From Afipia sp. 64-13 (lineage in GTDB: Bacteria > Pseudomonadota > Alphaproteobacteria > Rhizobiales > Xanthobacteraceae): DNA of 64,000 bases. Made by a program: the position numbers and the translations under genes. The stretch's first letter is position 1. Each line of letters starts with the position of its first letter. The stretch spans positions 1 through 64,000 of the forward strand of contig MKUJ01000011.1 in assembly GCA_001897755.1 (NCBI GenBank), in the 5' to 3' direction. Below, one piece after another: positions 18,454 through 28,329 of this stretch. The notes under the pieces were generated by a model. It made no database searches and was not told the origin of the DNA. It saw only the letters and a program-made list of their open reading frames with translations.

Positions 18454-20960
18454 TCGGCGGCGTTGCGATGCAAATTATGATCGGCCGGGAATTCGCAGGT
18501 CACAGTGGTGCCGCGGCCGGCCGCGGAATCCACCCGCACCTTGCCGCCGTGCAGTTCGACGAACGAGCGCACCAGCGACAGGCCGAGCCCGGCGCCGCGA
18601 TGGCGCGAGCCGTTGGCGTGGCTTTCGAACCAGTCGAACACCTTGTCCTTGACCTCGGCGGGAATGCCGGGACCGGAATCGGACACCGAGAACATCACGC
18701 TGCCGTCGCTGCGCCAGGCGTTGATGGCGACCGTGCTGCTCGGCGGCGAGAAGCCGATGGCGTTGGCGAGCAGGTTGTAGAGCACCTGCACGATGCGGCG
18801 CTCGTCGGCCACGAAGCTGCCGAGCGAGGGATCGATCTCGACACGCAGCGCAATGCCCTCGCGCTCGAGCCGGTCCTGCAGGCCGGCGGTGGCTTCCGCG
18901 ACGGTCTTGCGCAGATCGACCGGACCGAGATCGAGCGTCATCGCCCCGGCATCGATGGTGGCCAGATCGAGGATGTTGTTGATGATCGCGAGCAGCGCGT
19001 TGGTCGACGTGGTGATGTAGCCGAGATATTCGTTCTGCTTCTGCGTCATCGGTCCGGTGGCCGGATCGTTGAGGAAGTGCGCGAAGCCGATGATGGTGGT
19101 GAGCGGCGAGCGCAGCTCGTAGGAGACGTGATGGACGAAATCGACCTTCATCTGGTCGGCGGCTTCCAGCGCCTCGTTGCGCTCGCGTAGCGCGCGCTCG
19201 ACGTTCACGCTGTCGGTCACGTCCTGGAAGGTCAGCATGGTGGCGCCGTCGGGCAGCGGTGTGGTCATGCAGTCGAGCACGCTGCCGTCGCGGCGTTCCA
19301 GCCGTAGCTGCACCGCCTTGCGGTTGTCGATGCCGGTGATCGCGGCGCGCATGGTTTGCCAGGCCGCGTCGTCGTCGAGCAGCGGCCGGCACCATTGCTC
19401 GATCGCTTCGATATGGGGCTGCTGCGCCAGCGCGTCCGGCGACAGTTTCCACATCTGCGCGAAAGAGGGATTGAACAGTTGCGCGCGGCCATTGCCGCCG
19501 AACACCGCGACCGCCTCGGCAAGATTGTCGAGCGTCTCGCGCTGGACGCGCAGGAGGCCGTCATGCTGGCGCTGCAGCTTCAGGCTTTCGGTGACATCGT
19601 CGAACAGGTAGGTGACGCCGCCTTCGGGGTTCGGTGCGGTGACAATGCTGATGGCGCGGCCGTCGGGCAGATACCAGGTGTCCTTGGCCGGTTCGACCGC
19701 GCGATAGGCCTCGTGCAGCTTGGCCTTCCAGGCTCGGAAATCCGGCTGCTCGGAGATCTTGCGCATCGCCCGCAGTTTTTCCAGCACGCTGGAATCGTCG
19801 GGATTGGAATCGAGGAAGGCGGGGTCGAGGTCCCACAGCCGCCGGTAGGAATCGTTGTAGAAGGCGAGGCGCTTGCCGGAGTCGAACACCGCGACGCCCG
19901 ACGAGAGCTGGTCGAGCATGCGGCGGTGTGCATCCGCCATCCGCACCAGAGCGGCGGTGAGTTCGGCCGCCTCGCTGGCGTCGATCGCGACACCGGCGCT
20001 GCCGCCTTTGACGTTGAGCGCGTGGACGTCGAAGATGCGTCGCTGGCCGCCGATCGCCACCGGCACGCGGGCATTGTAGGCCTGACTCTGCGCCAGCGCG
20101 CGCGCCATGTCGGCGCGGTCGGCGCTGTCGAGCAGTTCGACGTTGCGTTCGATCGCCTCCCGCGGGCTCGCGGCTTCCGCCGCCTGCGCATAGGCCGCGT
20201 TGGCGAATGTCAGCGTACCGTCGTCGCGCCGCACCCACATTGGCTGCGGCATCGCGGCTGCGAAGGCGCGCAGCGCCTCGGTCTCCTCGATCAGTGCGCG
20301 GTGGCGCAGCGTCATGTCCGCCAGTTCCATGCGCACGCCGGACAATTCGCGGATCCGCACGATGGCCTGGCCGCCGATGGCGCGGCCCATCACCTCGAAG
20401 GTGCGGCCGTTGGCGGCTGTGAGGTTGAGCAGGAAGCTCTCGCCGGCCTCGCGCAGCGCATCGACCGCGTGATCCATCTGCAGCGCCTGTTCGGGATGAA
20501 GCCAGGTGCCGAAAGCGAGAATGCGCTGCTGCGGTTGCGCCGATTGACCCGGCGGCATCAGCAGTGCGACGTCGCCGCCGATCTCGGGCCGGTCCTCGCC
20601 CGCAGCCCAGGAGATCAGCACCTGCGGTTCGGCGAACAGCAGCGCGCGCAGCCGGTCGGTCTCGTTCTGCAGTGTCTGGTTCTCGGCGCGCAGGCCGCTT
20701 TCAATCGTCGCGGCGCGGATGCGGGTGCGCATCAGCAGGATCGCGGCCACCACCGAGAAGCCGAGCACCGAAGCGGCGACCATCAGCGCGGCGATTTCCT
20801 GCCGCTCGAGACTGCCAAGGATGGTGCCGATGTCGCCGAGTACGCCGCTCTCGGCCGCATGCGCCGGCCCGATCCCGGCAGCCACGCTGACGATGCCGCC
20901 ATGCACGATCGCTGTGCATGACAAGACGGCTCGACGCATCGTCCCAAGGACGCCCGGCAT
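18450..20960 (-). CDS. divL: DivL-like PAS sensor pseudo-histidine kinase
   Basis: Membrane-bound cell-cycle regulator. About 836 residues: a signal-like N-terminus, one membrane helix near 50-72, several PAS domains (clear ones around LSSGVAVFDSGKRLAFYN and LAEAVAVFGGNGRAQLFN), then HisKA and ATPase domains. The H-box reads HHVSYELRSPLTTI: Tyr (codon 19119-19121) replaces the phospho-accepting His, the hallmark of Caulobacter DivL, which controls CckA and binds DivK. The ATPase N and G boxes (NLLANAIGFSP, DSGPGI, GAGLGLSLV) are intact. The start is uncertain: 20960 has GGGA nearby; 20939 and 21053 are alternatives. It is coupled to the TsaE-AmgK gene. Confidence 0.85.
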   Translation of the reverse strand: MPGVLGTMRRAVLSCTAIVHGGIVSVAAGIGPAHAAESGVLGDIGTILGSLERQEIAALMVAASVLGFSVVAAILLMRTRIRAATIESGLRAENQTLQNETDRLRALLFAEPQVLISWAAGEDRPEIGGDVALLMPPGQSAQPQQRILAFGTWLHPEQALQMDHAVDALREAGESFLLNLTAANGRTFEVMGRAIGGQAIVRIRELSGVRMELADMTLRHRALIEETEALRAFAAAMPQPMWVRRDDGTLTFANAAYAQAAEAASPREAIERNVELLDSADRADMARALAQSQAYNARVPVAIGGQRRIFDVHALNVKGGSAGVAIDASEAAELTAALVRMADAHRRMLDQLSSGVAVFDSGKRLAFYNDSYRRLWDLDPAFLDSNPDDSSVLEKLRAMRKISEQPDFRAWKAKLHEAYRAVEPAKDTWYLPDGRAISIVTAPNPEGGVTYLFDDVTESLKLQRQHDGLLRVQRETLDNLAEAVAVFGGNGRAQLFNPSFAQMWKLSPDALAQQPHIEAIEQWCRPLLDDDAAWQTMRAAITGIDNRKAVQLRLERRDGSVLDCMTTPLPDGATMLTFQDVTDSVNVERALRERNEALEAADQMKVDFVHHVSYELRSPLTTIIGFAHFLNDPATGPMTQKQNEYLGYITTSTNALLAIINNILDLATIDAGAMTLDLGPVDLRKTVAEATAGLQDRLEREGIALRVEIDPSLGSFVADERRIVQVLYNLLANAIGFSPPSSTVAINAWRSDGSVMFSVSDSGPGIPAEVKDKVFDWFESHANGSRHRGAGLGLSLVRSFVELHGGKVRVDSAAGRGTTVTCEFPADHNLHRNAAE

Positions 20961-21099
20961 GAAAAATCCCAACCACCCGCGAATCGAAAGACAATATCCC
21001 CAACGGGAGTCGGTGGGTAAGAGTCCAGACCGTGAACGTGAATCGCGGGGCAAAATTAACGGCGCAATGATGCGAAAAACCGTCGCGATGGGCCGATAA

Positions 21100-21558
21100 T
21101 TACCGTCCGGTCGAGCCGAAGCCGCCGCTGCCGCGCGCGGTTGTCGTGAGTGCGGTGACGGCCACGAGTTCCGCCTGCGTTACCGCCGCGATCACCATCT
21201 GCGCGATACGCTCGCCGCGCCGGACCAAGAAGCCATTGGCGCCGTGATTGATCAGTGCGACCAGAATCTCGCCGCGATAGTCGGCGTCGATGGTTCCCGG
21301 CGCATTCAGCACGGTGACGCCGTGCTTGGCGGCGAGGCCGGAGCGCGGGCGTACCTGCGCTTCGAAGCCCGGCGGCAGCGCGATCGCAAGCCCGGTCGGC
21401 ACCAGCGCGTATGTCCCTGCCGCGAGCGTTAGCGGCTGGTCCTGCGGAACCGCGGCCACGAGGTCGAGGCCGGCGGCATGGGCGGTCTGATAGGCCGGCA
21501 ATGCCAGGCCCTCGCCGTGCGGCAGGTGCAGAACTTCGACAGGAATGGGCGCGGTCAT
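21100..21558 (-). CDS. dut: dUTP diphosphatase
   Basis: Trimeric dUTPase that removes dUTP and supplies dUMP for thymidylate synthesis. 152 residues. All five family motifs are present: [29 protein letters not shown] with the catalytic Asp, RGERIAQMV and the C-terminal GSGGFGSTG. The ATG overlaps the coaBC stop (ATGA at 21558-21555); the coaBC-dut pair is common in proteobacteria. Confidence 0.95.
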   Translation of the reverse strand: MTAPIPVEVLHLPHGEGLALPAYQTAHAAGLDLVAAVPQDQPLTLAAGTYALVPTGLAIALPPGFEAQVRPRSGLAAKHGVTVLNAPGTIDADYRGEILVALINHGANGFLVRRGERIAQMVIAAVTQAELVAVTALTTTARGSGGFGSTGR

Positions 21559-23000
21559 GATGCGGTGGGCTCCGGGGCATTCAGCGCCTGCGCGATACGC
21601 GCCACCAGCGCCGTGGCGACGTCGTCCTTGGTCATCACCGGCCACGAATCGGGCTGATGATCCGGCGGATCGTCGCGGGTGATGAGATGGATGGTGTTGC
21701 GGTCGCCGCCCATCACGCCGCTGCCGGGTGAGACGTCGTTGGCGACGATCCAGTCGCAGCCCTTGCGCGCCAGCTTGGCGCGGGCATGGGCGATCAGATG
21801 CTCGGTCTCGGCGGCGAAGCCGACCACGAGGCGTGGCCTGTGATGCGTCAGCTTCGAGATGGTGGCGAGGATGTCGGGATTCTCGACAAGCTGTAGCGGC
21901 GGCATGCCGCCTTTCGTTTTCTTGATCTTCTGCTCGCCGGCATTGGCGACGCGCCAGTCGGCGACGGCGGCGGCGAAGATCGCGACATCGGCCGGCAAAG
22001 CCTGTTCCACCTGCGTCAGCATCGCGCGCGCCGAATCGATGCGGATCACGGTGACGCCCGCCGGATCGGGCAGGTTGACCGGGCCGGAGACCAGCGTCAC
22101 CGCGGCGCCAGCGGCAGCGGCGGCCGCCGCGATCGCATAGCCCTGCTTGCCGGAGGAGCGGTTGGCGATGTAGCGCACCGGATCGATCGGCTCGTGAGTC
22201 GGGCCGGCGGTGATCAGCAATTTTCGGCCTTTGAGGATCTGCGTTTGCGGCGGACGCAGCAGCGCCTCGGCGCGGGCCGCGATCTCGAGCGGCTCGGCCA
22301 TGCGGCCGATTCCGGCTTCGCCGGCTTCGGCCATCTCGCCGGCATTGGGGCCGATCAGGGCGACGCCGTCCCTGGCAAGCTGCGCGGCGTTGCGCCGGGT
22401 CGCAGCGTTGGACCACATCGCCGGATTCATCGCCGGCGCCAGCAGGATCGGCCTGTTGCTGGCGAGCAGGACGGCGCTGGCGAGGTCATCGGCATGGCCG
22501 TGCGCCATCTTCGCCATCAGATCGGCGGTGGCGGGCGCGACCACGATCAGATCGCAGTCGCGGGCGAGGCGGATGTGCCCGGCGTCGAACTCGCTCTGGG
22601 CGTCGAACAGGTCGGTGTAGCAACGCTCGTCGGCCAGCGCGCCGGCGGCGAGCGGGGTGACGAATTGCTGGGCGGCGCGGGTCAGCACGCAACGGACGTG
22701 GCAGCCGCGATCCTTCAGCCGCCGGATCAGGTCGAGCGCCTTGTAGGCGGCGATGCCGCCGCCGATGATCAGGGTGACACGGGGCCGGTCGCCCGCTGCC
22801 GTCCCAATGCGGCGCGGGGCGGCTGGGATGACGCTTGCGGCCGGAGGGGCCGATGTTCCGGACGGTGCGGCTGACGCCTGGGCGGCCTCGCGCAGGATCA
22901 CCCGGACCTCATCCTCGACCGAGCGACCGCTGCGGGCGGCGCGCAGCTTCAGCGCGGTCTTGATGTCGTCGTCGAGCTTGCGGACGGTCAGGCTGGCCAT
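21555..23000 (-). CDS. coaBC: CoaBC with N-terminal FitA-like ribbon-helix-helix domain
   Basis: Bifunctional enzyme of coenzyme A synthesis: CoaB ligates 4'-phosphopantothenate with Cys, CoaC decarboxylates the product. 481 residues against about 400 usually. CoaC core: [16 protein letters not shown] near 78, the catalytic GHIRL His, APAMNPAMW. CoaB half: [31 protein letters not shown]. Residues 1-40 are extra: [18 protein letters not shown], then [17 protein letters not shown], closely resembling FitA-type antitoxin RHH domains. An Ala/Pro-rich linker (41-65) joins them. There is no ATG or GTG at the classic CoaC start, so the fusion appears genuine. Inverted repeats upstream may be its operators. 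Confidence 0.92.
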   Translation of the reverse strand: MASLTVRKLDDDIKTALKLRAARSGRSVEDEVRVILREAAQASAAPSGTSAPPAASVIPAAPRRIGTAAGDRPRVTLIIGGGIAAYKALDLIRRLKDRGCHVRCVLTRAAQQFVTPLAAGALADERCYTDLFDAQSEFDAGHIRLARDCDLIVVAPATADLMAKMAHGHADDLASAVLLASNRPILLAPAMNPAMWSNAATRRNAAQLARDGVALIGPNAGEMAEAGEAGIGRMAEPLEIAARAEALLRPPQTQILKGRKLLITAGPTHEPIDPVRYIANRSSGKQGYAIAAAAAAAGAAVTLVSGPVNLPDPAGVTVIRIDSARAMLTQVEQALPADVAIFAAAVADWRVANAGEQKIKKTKGGMPPLQLVENPDILATISKLTHHRPRLVVGFAAETEHLIAHARAKLARKGCDWIVANDVSPGSGVMGGDRNTIHLITRDDPPDHQPDSWPVMTKDDVATALVARIAQALNAPEPTAS

Positions 23001-23030
23001 GGCGTTTCCCTGGCGGCAAGGCTAGCAAAT

Positions 23031-23078
23031 GATTGCGATGCAATCAAATTCAAATCCAGAATGATTGCAAATTAATCA
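23031..23078 (-). promoter_or_regulatory. Inverted repeats upstream of coaBC (candidate RHH operators and promoter)
   Basis: Perfect GATTGC-GAT-GCAATC at 23031-23045 and an imperfect TGATT/AATCA repeat containing a second GATTGC at 23062-23078, with centres about 32 bp apart. The AT-rich stretch contrasts with the GC-rich genes on both sides. The first site is 30 nt before the coaBC ATG and overlaps likely promoter hexamers on the minus strand (for example TTGAAT, then TTTGCT 18 nt on). The second overlaps the ubiB stop codon. Confidence 0.5.
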
Positions 23079-24641
23079 GGCGGACCAGAGCAGTGCCAGC
23101 AAGGCCAGGGCAATGATCCACAGCGCGGCGCTTTGCCAGCGGCTCTTGCGGGCCTGCTGCTCGCCCAGCGCGGCGACGGTCTGCGGCGCCAGCACCAGGC
23201 CGTTGCGGGTCACCGCCTCGAACTGCTCCAGCGCCGCCAGTCCGCGCGAGGCCAGCGCCGGCAGGCCGAGCAGGATGCGGCCGAGATCGCCCGCGCCGCT
23301 GGCGGCGGCCTGGATCCGGCCGACCGGGCCGAGATTGCGCTCGATCCAGTCGCGCACCACCGGATCGGCGGTGCTCCAGATATCGAGCTTGGGATCGAAG
23401 GAGCGCGCCACGCCTTCCACCACCACCATGGTCTTTTGCAGCATGATCAGCTCGGGCCGCGTGCGCATGTCGAACAGGCCGGTGACTTCGAGCAGCAATG
23501 TCAGCAGTTTCGCCATCGAGATTTCGTCGGCGGCGCGGTTGTGGATCGGCTCGCCGATGGCGCGGATCGCCTGCGCGAAATTCTCCACCGAGTGATGCGA
23601 GGGCACGTAGCCGGCCTCGAAATGGACCTCGGCGACGCGGCGATAATCGCGGGTGATGAAGCCGAGCAGAATTTCGGCGAGGAATTGCCGCTCCTTCATG
23701 CCGAGCCGGCCCATGATGCCGAAATCGACCGCGATCAGATGGCCGGCATGATCGACGAACAGATTGCCCGGATGCATGTCGGCGTGAAAGAAGCCGTCGC
23801 GCAGCGCATGGCGCAGGAAGCTCTGGATCAAATTGCGGCCGAGCGCGGGCAGATCGATGCCGGACGCTTCCAGGCGCGCGCGATCGTTCAGCGCGATACC
23901 GTCGATCCATTCCATCGTCAGCACATTGTGGCTGGTGCGGTCCCAGTCCACCGTCGGAGTGCGGAAGTCGGGATCGTCGCGTGTGTTCTCCGCCATTTCG
24001 GAGAGCGCCGCCGCTTCCAGCCGCAGGTCCATCTCCATCGCCACCGAGCGCGCCAGCGTCTCGACGATCTCGACCAGGCGCAGCCGCCGCGCTTCGGAGG
24101 ACAGGCCCTCCATCTTCTGTGCGGCGTAGCGGAAGGCGCTGAGGTCCTCGTTGAAACGCGCGCCGACATGCGGCCGCAGCACTTTCACCGCGACCGGCTT
24201 GCGGATGCCATCGGTCTCGATCTCGGCGCGGTGCACCTGCGCGATCGAGGCGGCAGCGACCGCTTCGCCGAACTGCGCGAAGATTTCCGACAACGGTTTC
24301 TCGAACGCGGTCTCGATAGTCGCGATCGCCTCCGTTTGCGGGAAGGGCGGCAGCCGATCCTGCAGGCTTTCGAGGTCGCGCGCCATCGCAACCCCGACCA
24401 CATCGGGCCGGGTAGCGAGAAACTGGCCGAGCTTGACGTAAGTGGGGCCGAGCCGGGTCAATGCCCGCGACAGCCGCGCGCCGGATTTGGCGTCGCGGCG
24501 CTCGATCAGCCGCGCGATGCGGATCGCCGCCTGCGCCGGCGGCGGCAGCGGCGAGGGATCGACCAGTCCGAACACGCCTTCGCGCGCGAACACGAAGCCG
24601 GCGCGCGCAAGCCGCACGATATGGGACAGCGATGAGATCAC
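23076..24641 (-). CDS. ubiB: Ubiquinone biosynthesis atypical kinase UbiB
   Basis: Membrane-anchored ABC1/ADCK-type ATPase needed for ubiquinone synthesis. 521 residues from the GTG that overlaps the ubiE stop (GTGA). It has the family's KxGQ motif in [13 protein letters not shown], the Ala-rich loop [12 protein letters not shown], catalytic-loop [13 protein letters not shown] and [13 protein letters not shown]-terminal hydrophobic segment, [18 protein letters not shown], anchors it in the inner membrane. It follows ubiE in an operon, the order seen in most proteobacteria. Confidence 0.95.
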   Translation of the reverse strand: MISSLSHIVRLARAGFVFAREGVFGLVDPSPLPPPAQAAIRIARLIERRDAKSGARLSRALTRLGPTYVKLGQFLATRPDVVGVAMARDLESLQDRLPPFPQTEAIATIETAFEKPLSEIFAQFGEAVAAASIAQVHRAEIETDGIRKPVAVKVLRPHVGARFNEDLSAFRYAAQKMEGLSSEARRLRLVEIVETLARSVAMEMDLRLEAAALSEMAENTRDDPDFRTPTVDWDRTSHNVLTMEWIDGIALNDRARLEASGIDLPALGRNLIQSFLRHALRDGFFHADMHPGNLFVDHAGHLIAVDFGIMGRLGMKERQFLAEILLGFITRDYRRVAEVHFEAGYVPSHHSVENFAQAIRAIGEPIHNRAADEISMAKLLTLLLEVTGLFDMRTRPELIMLQKTMVVVEGVARSFDPKLDIWSTADPVVRDWIERNLGPVGRIQAAASGAGDLGRILLGLPALASRGLAALEQFEAVTRNGLVLAPQTVAALGEQQARKSRWQSAALWIIALALLALLWSA

Positions 24642-25399
24642 AAACGCCAGCCCGAATGCAGTGCGACGATGCCGCCGGACATGATGTCGTATTTGACGCG
24701 GGAGAAGCCGGCGTCGCGGATCATGCCGGCGAAGGCGTCGGGCTTGGGAAAGCGCCGGATCGATTCGACGAGATAGCGGTAGGACTCCGCATCGCCGGTG
24801 ACGGCCTGTCCGATCCGCGGAATGACGTTGAACGAGAACATGTCGTAGAGCTTGTCGAGACCCGGCATCGTGACGCTGGAAAATTCCAGGCAGAGAAAAC
24901 GCGAGCCGGGCCGCAGCACCCGGTAGGCGTCCTTCAGCGCCAGCGGAATCCGCGGCACGTTGCGGATGCCGAACGCGATGGTATAGGCATCGAACTCGCC
25001 GTCGCCGAACGGCAACGCCTCGGCATTGCCCTCGATGAAACGGACGCGATCGTCGAGATGCTGCGCCTGGGCCCGCTCGCGGCCGACCGCCAGCATGTCG
25101 GTGTTGATGTCGCACACCGTGGCCTGGAAATTCGGGCCGGCCGCCTTGGCCGCCCGGAACGAGATATCGCCGGTGCCGCCGGCGACGTCGAGCAGCGCGA
25201 ACGGCGCGTTGTCGCGCGGCGGGTTGAGCGCCGTGATCATCACGTCCTTCCAGACCCGGTGCAGGCCGCCGGACATCAGGTCGTTCATCAGGTCGTAGCG
25301 GCGCGCGACGCTGTGAAAGACGTCGTTGACCAGCGCCTGCTTGTCGCCCAGGGGCACATCCCTGTAGCCGAAATGAGTGTGTCCGTCGGGGCGTTCCAT
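24638..25399 (-). CDS. ubiE: Ubiquinone/menaquinone C-methyltransferase UbiE
   Basis: SAM-dependent C-methylation of the quinone ring. 253 residues starting at [15 protein letters not shown]; an in-frame ATG 13 codons upstream is less likely since family members begin close to the THFGY segment. SAM motif [13 protein letters not shown] near residue 68, [10 protein letters not shown], and the family signature FGIRNVPRI. First gene of ubiE-ubiB, divergent from the VOC gene. Confidence 0.95.
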   Translation of the reverse strand: MERPDGHTHFGYRDVPLGDKQALVNDVFHSVARRYDLMNDLMSGGLHRVWKDVMITALNPPRDNAPFALLDVAGGTGDISFRAAKAAGPNFQATVCDINTDMLAVGRERAQAQHLDDRVRFIEGNAEALPFGDGEFDAYTIAFGIRNVPRIPLALKDAYRVLRPGSRFLCLEFSSVTMPGLDKLYDMFSFNVIPRIGQAVTGDAESYRYLVESIRRFPKPDAFAGMIRDAGFSRVKYDIMSGGIVALHSGWRL

Positions 25400-25545
25400 C
25401 TGTCGTCGTCTCTGGAGGGCTTTGTCGGCCGGGACCATAGCCTGTCGGGATCAGCCGCGCTACATAACTTGCCTGCGGCCGCCCCGTCATGGATTGATGT
25501 CAAGGTTAACGCGCCGCAGGCCCGGATGTTGCGAGAGAGCCCTCG

Positions 25546-25920
25546 ATGCTGATCGAATTTGGCCGTGTCATTCCGACCTTGCGGATGTTCGACATCGCCA
25601 AGGCGCGGGAGTTCTATCTCGGTTATCTCGGCTTTACCGTCGATTTCGAGCACCGGTTCGAGCCCGAGCTGCCGCTGTTCATGCAGGTTTCCCGCGGCGA
25701 GGCCCGGCTTTATCTCAGCGAGCATCATGGCGACGGTACGCCCGGCACCCATGTCACCATCGAGATGTGCGGCGTCATCGCCTATCACGCCGAGCTCGCG
25801 TCGAAGACCTATCATTACATGCGGCCCGGCCTCGTCGAGCAGCCCTGGGGCGCGACCACGCTGACCGTGTACGATCCTTTCTCCAACTGGGTTATTTTCA
25901 GCGAGCCTTCGCCGAACTGA
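25546..25920 (+). CDS. Glyoxalase/bleomycin-resistance (VOC) family protein
   Basis: 124 residues forming one vicinal-oxygen-chelate unit of two beta-alpha-beta-beta-beta halves. AKAREFYLGYLGFTVDFEHRF and LYLSEHHGDGTPG match the glyoxalase superfamily subgroup annotated as bleomycin-resistance-like, with a final DPFSNWVIFSE strand. Substrate unknown. It lies 18 bp upstream of mutM on the same strand and may share its transcript. Confidence 0.75.
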   Translation: MLIEFGRVIPTLRMFDIAKAREFYLGYLGFTVDFEHRFEPELPLFMQVSRGEARLYLSEHHGDGTPGTHVTIEMCGVIAYHAELASKTYHYMRPGLVEQPWGATTLTVYDPFSNWVIFSEPSPN

Positions 25921-25938
25921 TTCCGCAGGACCTGTCCG

Positions 25939-26820
25939 ATGCCCGAACTGCCCGAGGTTGAAACCGTCCGCCGCGGCCTGCAGCCGGTGATGGAGGGGCG
26001 GATCATCCGGCAGGTCGAGCTACGGCGCGGCGATCTGCGCTTTCCGCTGCAGAAGGATTTCGTCGCCCGGCTGGAAGGGCAGAAGGTGATCGGCCTCGGC
26101 CGCCGCGCCAAATATCTGCTCGCCGATCTCGCCTCCGGCGACGTGCTGCTGATGCATCTGGGCATGTCCGGCTCGTTCCGGGTGATGCAGGATCGGGGCG
26201 AGCGGACGCCCGGCGAATTTCATTATCCGCGCAGCGAGAATCGCACCCACGATCATGTGGTGTTTCACATGGCCTCCGGCGCGGTGATCGCGTTCAACGA
26301 TCCGCGCCGTTTCGGCTATATGAAGATCGTGCCGCGCAGCGAGCTTGCCATCGAACCGCTGCTGCGCGGGCTCGGTCCCGAGCCGCTCGGCAACGAATTC
26401 GACGCCGCGATGCTGGCGAGCGCCTGCGCCGGCAAGAAAACCTCGCTGAAAGCGGCGCTGCTCGACCAGCGCGTGGTGGCGGGGCTCGGCAACATCTATG
26501 TCTGCGAGGCGCTGTTTCGTGCGCATCTGTCGCCGAAGCGCGAAGCCTCGACGCTCGCCGCCCGCAACGGCACGCCGACCGATCATGCCAAACGGCTGGT
26601 GTCGGCGATTCACAGCGTGCTCAACGCCGCGATCGAGGCCGGCGGCTCGTCGCTGCGCGATCATCGCCAGACTTCCGGCGAGTTCGGCTATTTCCAGCAT
26701 TCGTTTCAGGTCTATGACCGCGAAAGCGAGCCGTGCAAAACGCCGCGCTGCGGCGGCACCGTGAAACGCTTCACCCAGAACGGCCGCTCGACCTTCTGGT
26801 GCCCGAAATGTCAGAAGTGA
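25939..26820 (+). CDS. mutM: Formamidopyrimidine-DNA glycosylase
   Basis: Base-excision repair enzyme that removes 8-oxoguanine and nicks the abasic site. 293 residues. The catalytic N-terminal PELPEVE is exact (Pro1 after Met removal). The helix-two-turn-helix includes [18 protein letters not shown]. The C-terminal zinc finger uses C-x4-C (CKTPRC) and CPKC, a longer first knuckle than the E. coli CxxC but, as I recall, normal for alphaproteobacteria. Convergent with the next gene, 8 bp apart. Confidence 0.96.
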   Translation: MPELPEVETVRRGLQPVMEGRIIRQVELRRGDLRFPLQKDFVARLEGQKVIGLGRRAKYLLADLASGDVLLMHLGMSGSFRVMQDRGERTPGEFHYPRSENRTHDHVVFHMASGAVIAFNDPRRFGYMKIVPRSELAIEPLLRGLGPEPLGNEFDAAMLASACAGKKTSLKAALLDQRVVAGLGNIYVCEALFRAHLSPKREASTLAARNGTPTDHAKRLVSAIHSVLNAAIEAGGSSLRDHRQTSGEFGYFQHSFQVYDRESEPCKTPRCGGTVKRFTQNGRSTFWCPKCQK

Positions 26821-26828
26821 GGTCGCGG

Positions 26829-28202
26829 CTATTTCCGCACGCAGATCACCCGCACCATCGCGGCTTTCGCATCCGCCGTGCCGCCCGATGGCGCGATCTT
26901 GTTGGCCTGCAGAAAGTCGCGCACCGTTGATGCGCTGACATAGGACGCCTGACCCGCCGGCGCGGCCGGGCCTGCGACCTGCGCCGGCCGCAGATGCACG
27001 GCGCCGAGGAATTTGCCCTCGCCGTCCGTCACCGCCGCGCCGGAGAAGCCGCTGGCCGGCGCGGGCGAGAGCGTGTTCTCGGGCGCCTGACCGGCGGTCG
27101 CGGCGACGCTGCTCACCGCATGGCCGCCATTCTGCATCTGCGGATCGGCGACGCCGGTGATGGTGACGGAGGGTTTGGCCGGGGCCGCATCGCCGATCGC
27201 CAGCGCCGGCATGGCCTGCACGCCGTAGAGCCGCAGCAATGCCAGATCGTGAATGTCGTCCTGCGCGATCCGGTCCGCATTGCCGAAGCCGGCGATCGCG
27301 ATGGTGCCGCACCCGTCGATCGCATAACGGTCGGCGAGGATCGCGCCGTCCGGACCGACCACGATGCCGCTGGAATATTCCACCTTGCTGCGCGGCGGCG
27401 GAAAATCCTTTGACGAGGGAAACGGATTGAACGCGCTCGACATCGCCACCGTGACCGGGATCATGGTGCCTTCGGTCGCCTGATCGTACAGGACGGTGAG
27501 GATGCGCGCCTCGTTATTGCCGATCTGGCCGCGGATGTAGAATTTCTTCAGGTTCTGGGTGCCGGACAGCACGAAGAAATCCGGCTTCACCACGCTGTAT
27601 TCGATCTTGCGCGCCGCGGCCTTGCGCTCCTGCTCGGCGACCGCCGCTATGGTGGTCGTGTTTGCGTCCTTGCGCCGCGTGAAAATGATCTGGATCGTGC
27701 CGGTGGACGAGGACCAGCGCGAGCCGTTCTGGTCGGCGGCGGTGCTCGGCACCAGTTTCGCGGGCAGGCCGATCCGGGCCCCGGTGGTCATTTCGGTGAC
27801 GACCTTCCAGCCGACATTGTGCTGCGCCTTCTTCGCCGCCTCGGCCAGCGCGCCGCGCTCCTGCGGATTGAGCACGCCGGTGTCCTTGCCGCCATGATCC
27901 TTCTGGAAGGCCTTGATCGCGGCGATCATGCGCTCGCCGACCTCGCCATTGATCGCGCCGTTGTAATGACTGGTCCAGGCGAGGTCGGACTGGATCGCCA
28001 GCCGGTCGGCCTGCGCCATCGCCTTGGCGGTATCGGCGGGCGTTTGCAGTTTGGGCCGCGCCGTCGTAGCGCCATCGGAGCGCACCGGCAGCGGCTTGGG
28101 CCTGACCGTGGAAGCGGGCGAGGTGCCTTGCGCGGCCAGCGGGCCGGAGACGGCGATCATCGCGGCTCCGGCGGCCACGATGGAGAGCAACGGCACTTTC
28201 AT
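26829..28202 (-). CDS. Secreted trypsin-like protein lacking the catalytic His
   Basis: 457 residues from ATG 28202, which opens a clear signal peptide (MKVPLLSIVAAGAAMIAV, cleavage near LAAQG). Residues about 65-110 look like a peptidoglycan-binding-type helical segment (GEVGERMIAAIKAFQKDHGG). The C-terminal half follows the trypsin/DegP fold: SSGIVVGPDGAIL, HDLALLRLYG with the triad Asp, and GFSGAAV with the Ser. Where the catalytic His should be (usual TNAHVV) the sequence reads ADRYAIDGC, so His is Tyr. It may be a pseudo-protease or use another mechanism. It is expected to be periplasmic. No gene name is known to me. Confidence 0.75.
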   Translation of the reverse strand: MKVPLLSIVAAGAAMIAVSGPLAAQGTSPASTVRPKPLPVRSDGATTARPKLQTPADTAKAMAQADRLAIQSDLAWTSHYNGAINGEVGERMIAAIKAFQKDHGGKDTGVLNPQERGALAEAAKKAQHNVGWKVVTEMTTGARIGLPAKLVPSTAADQNGSRWSSSTGTIQIIFTRRKDANTTTIAAVAEQERKAAARKIEYSVVKPDFFVLSGTQNLKKFYIRGQIGNNEARILTVLYDQATEGTMIPVTVAMSSAFNPFPSSKDFPPPRSKVEYSSGIVVGPDGAILADRYAIDGCGTIAIAGFGNADRIAQDDIHDLALLRLYGVQAMPALAIGDAAPAKPSVTITGVADPQMQNGGHAVSSVAATAGQAPENTLSPAPASGFSGAAVTDGEGKFLGAVHLRPAQVAGPAAPAGQASYVSASTVRDFLQANKIAPSGGTADAKAAMVRVICVRK

Positions 28203-28329
28203 GATCGATCCCGCGCAAGACATGAGGTCAAGCTAACCACACCTGCCGGATCGGCAAAAGCCGGGCGGAGCTTGCGGCGATGCGAGAACCATGTTGCCGC
28301 GCCGCCGCCGATGGCCCATATGTCAGGGC

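Noticed and set aside
18450-20960. Ordinary sensor histidine kinase
   Set aside because: The conserved His is Tyr and the domain order and neighbours fit DivL, so a standard phospho-transfer kinase call would be wrong.
21555-23000. Separate antitoxin gene ahead of coaBC
   Set aside because: The RHH segment is in frame with CoaC, with no stop or start codon between, and no toxin gene is adjacent.
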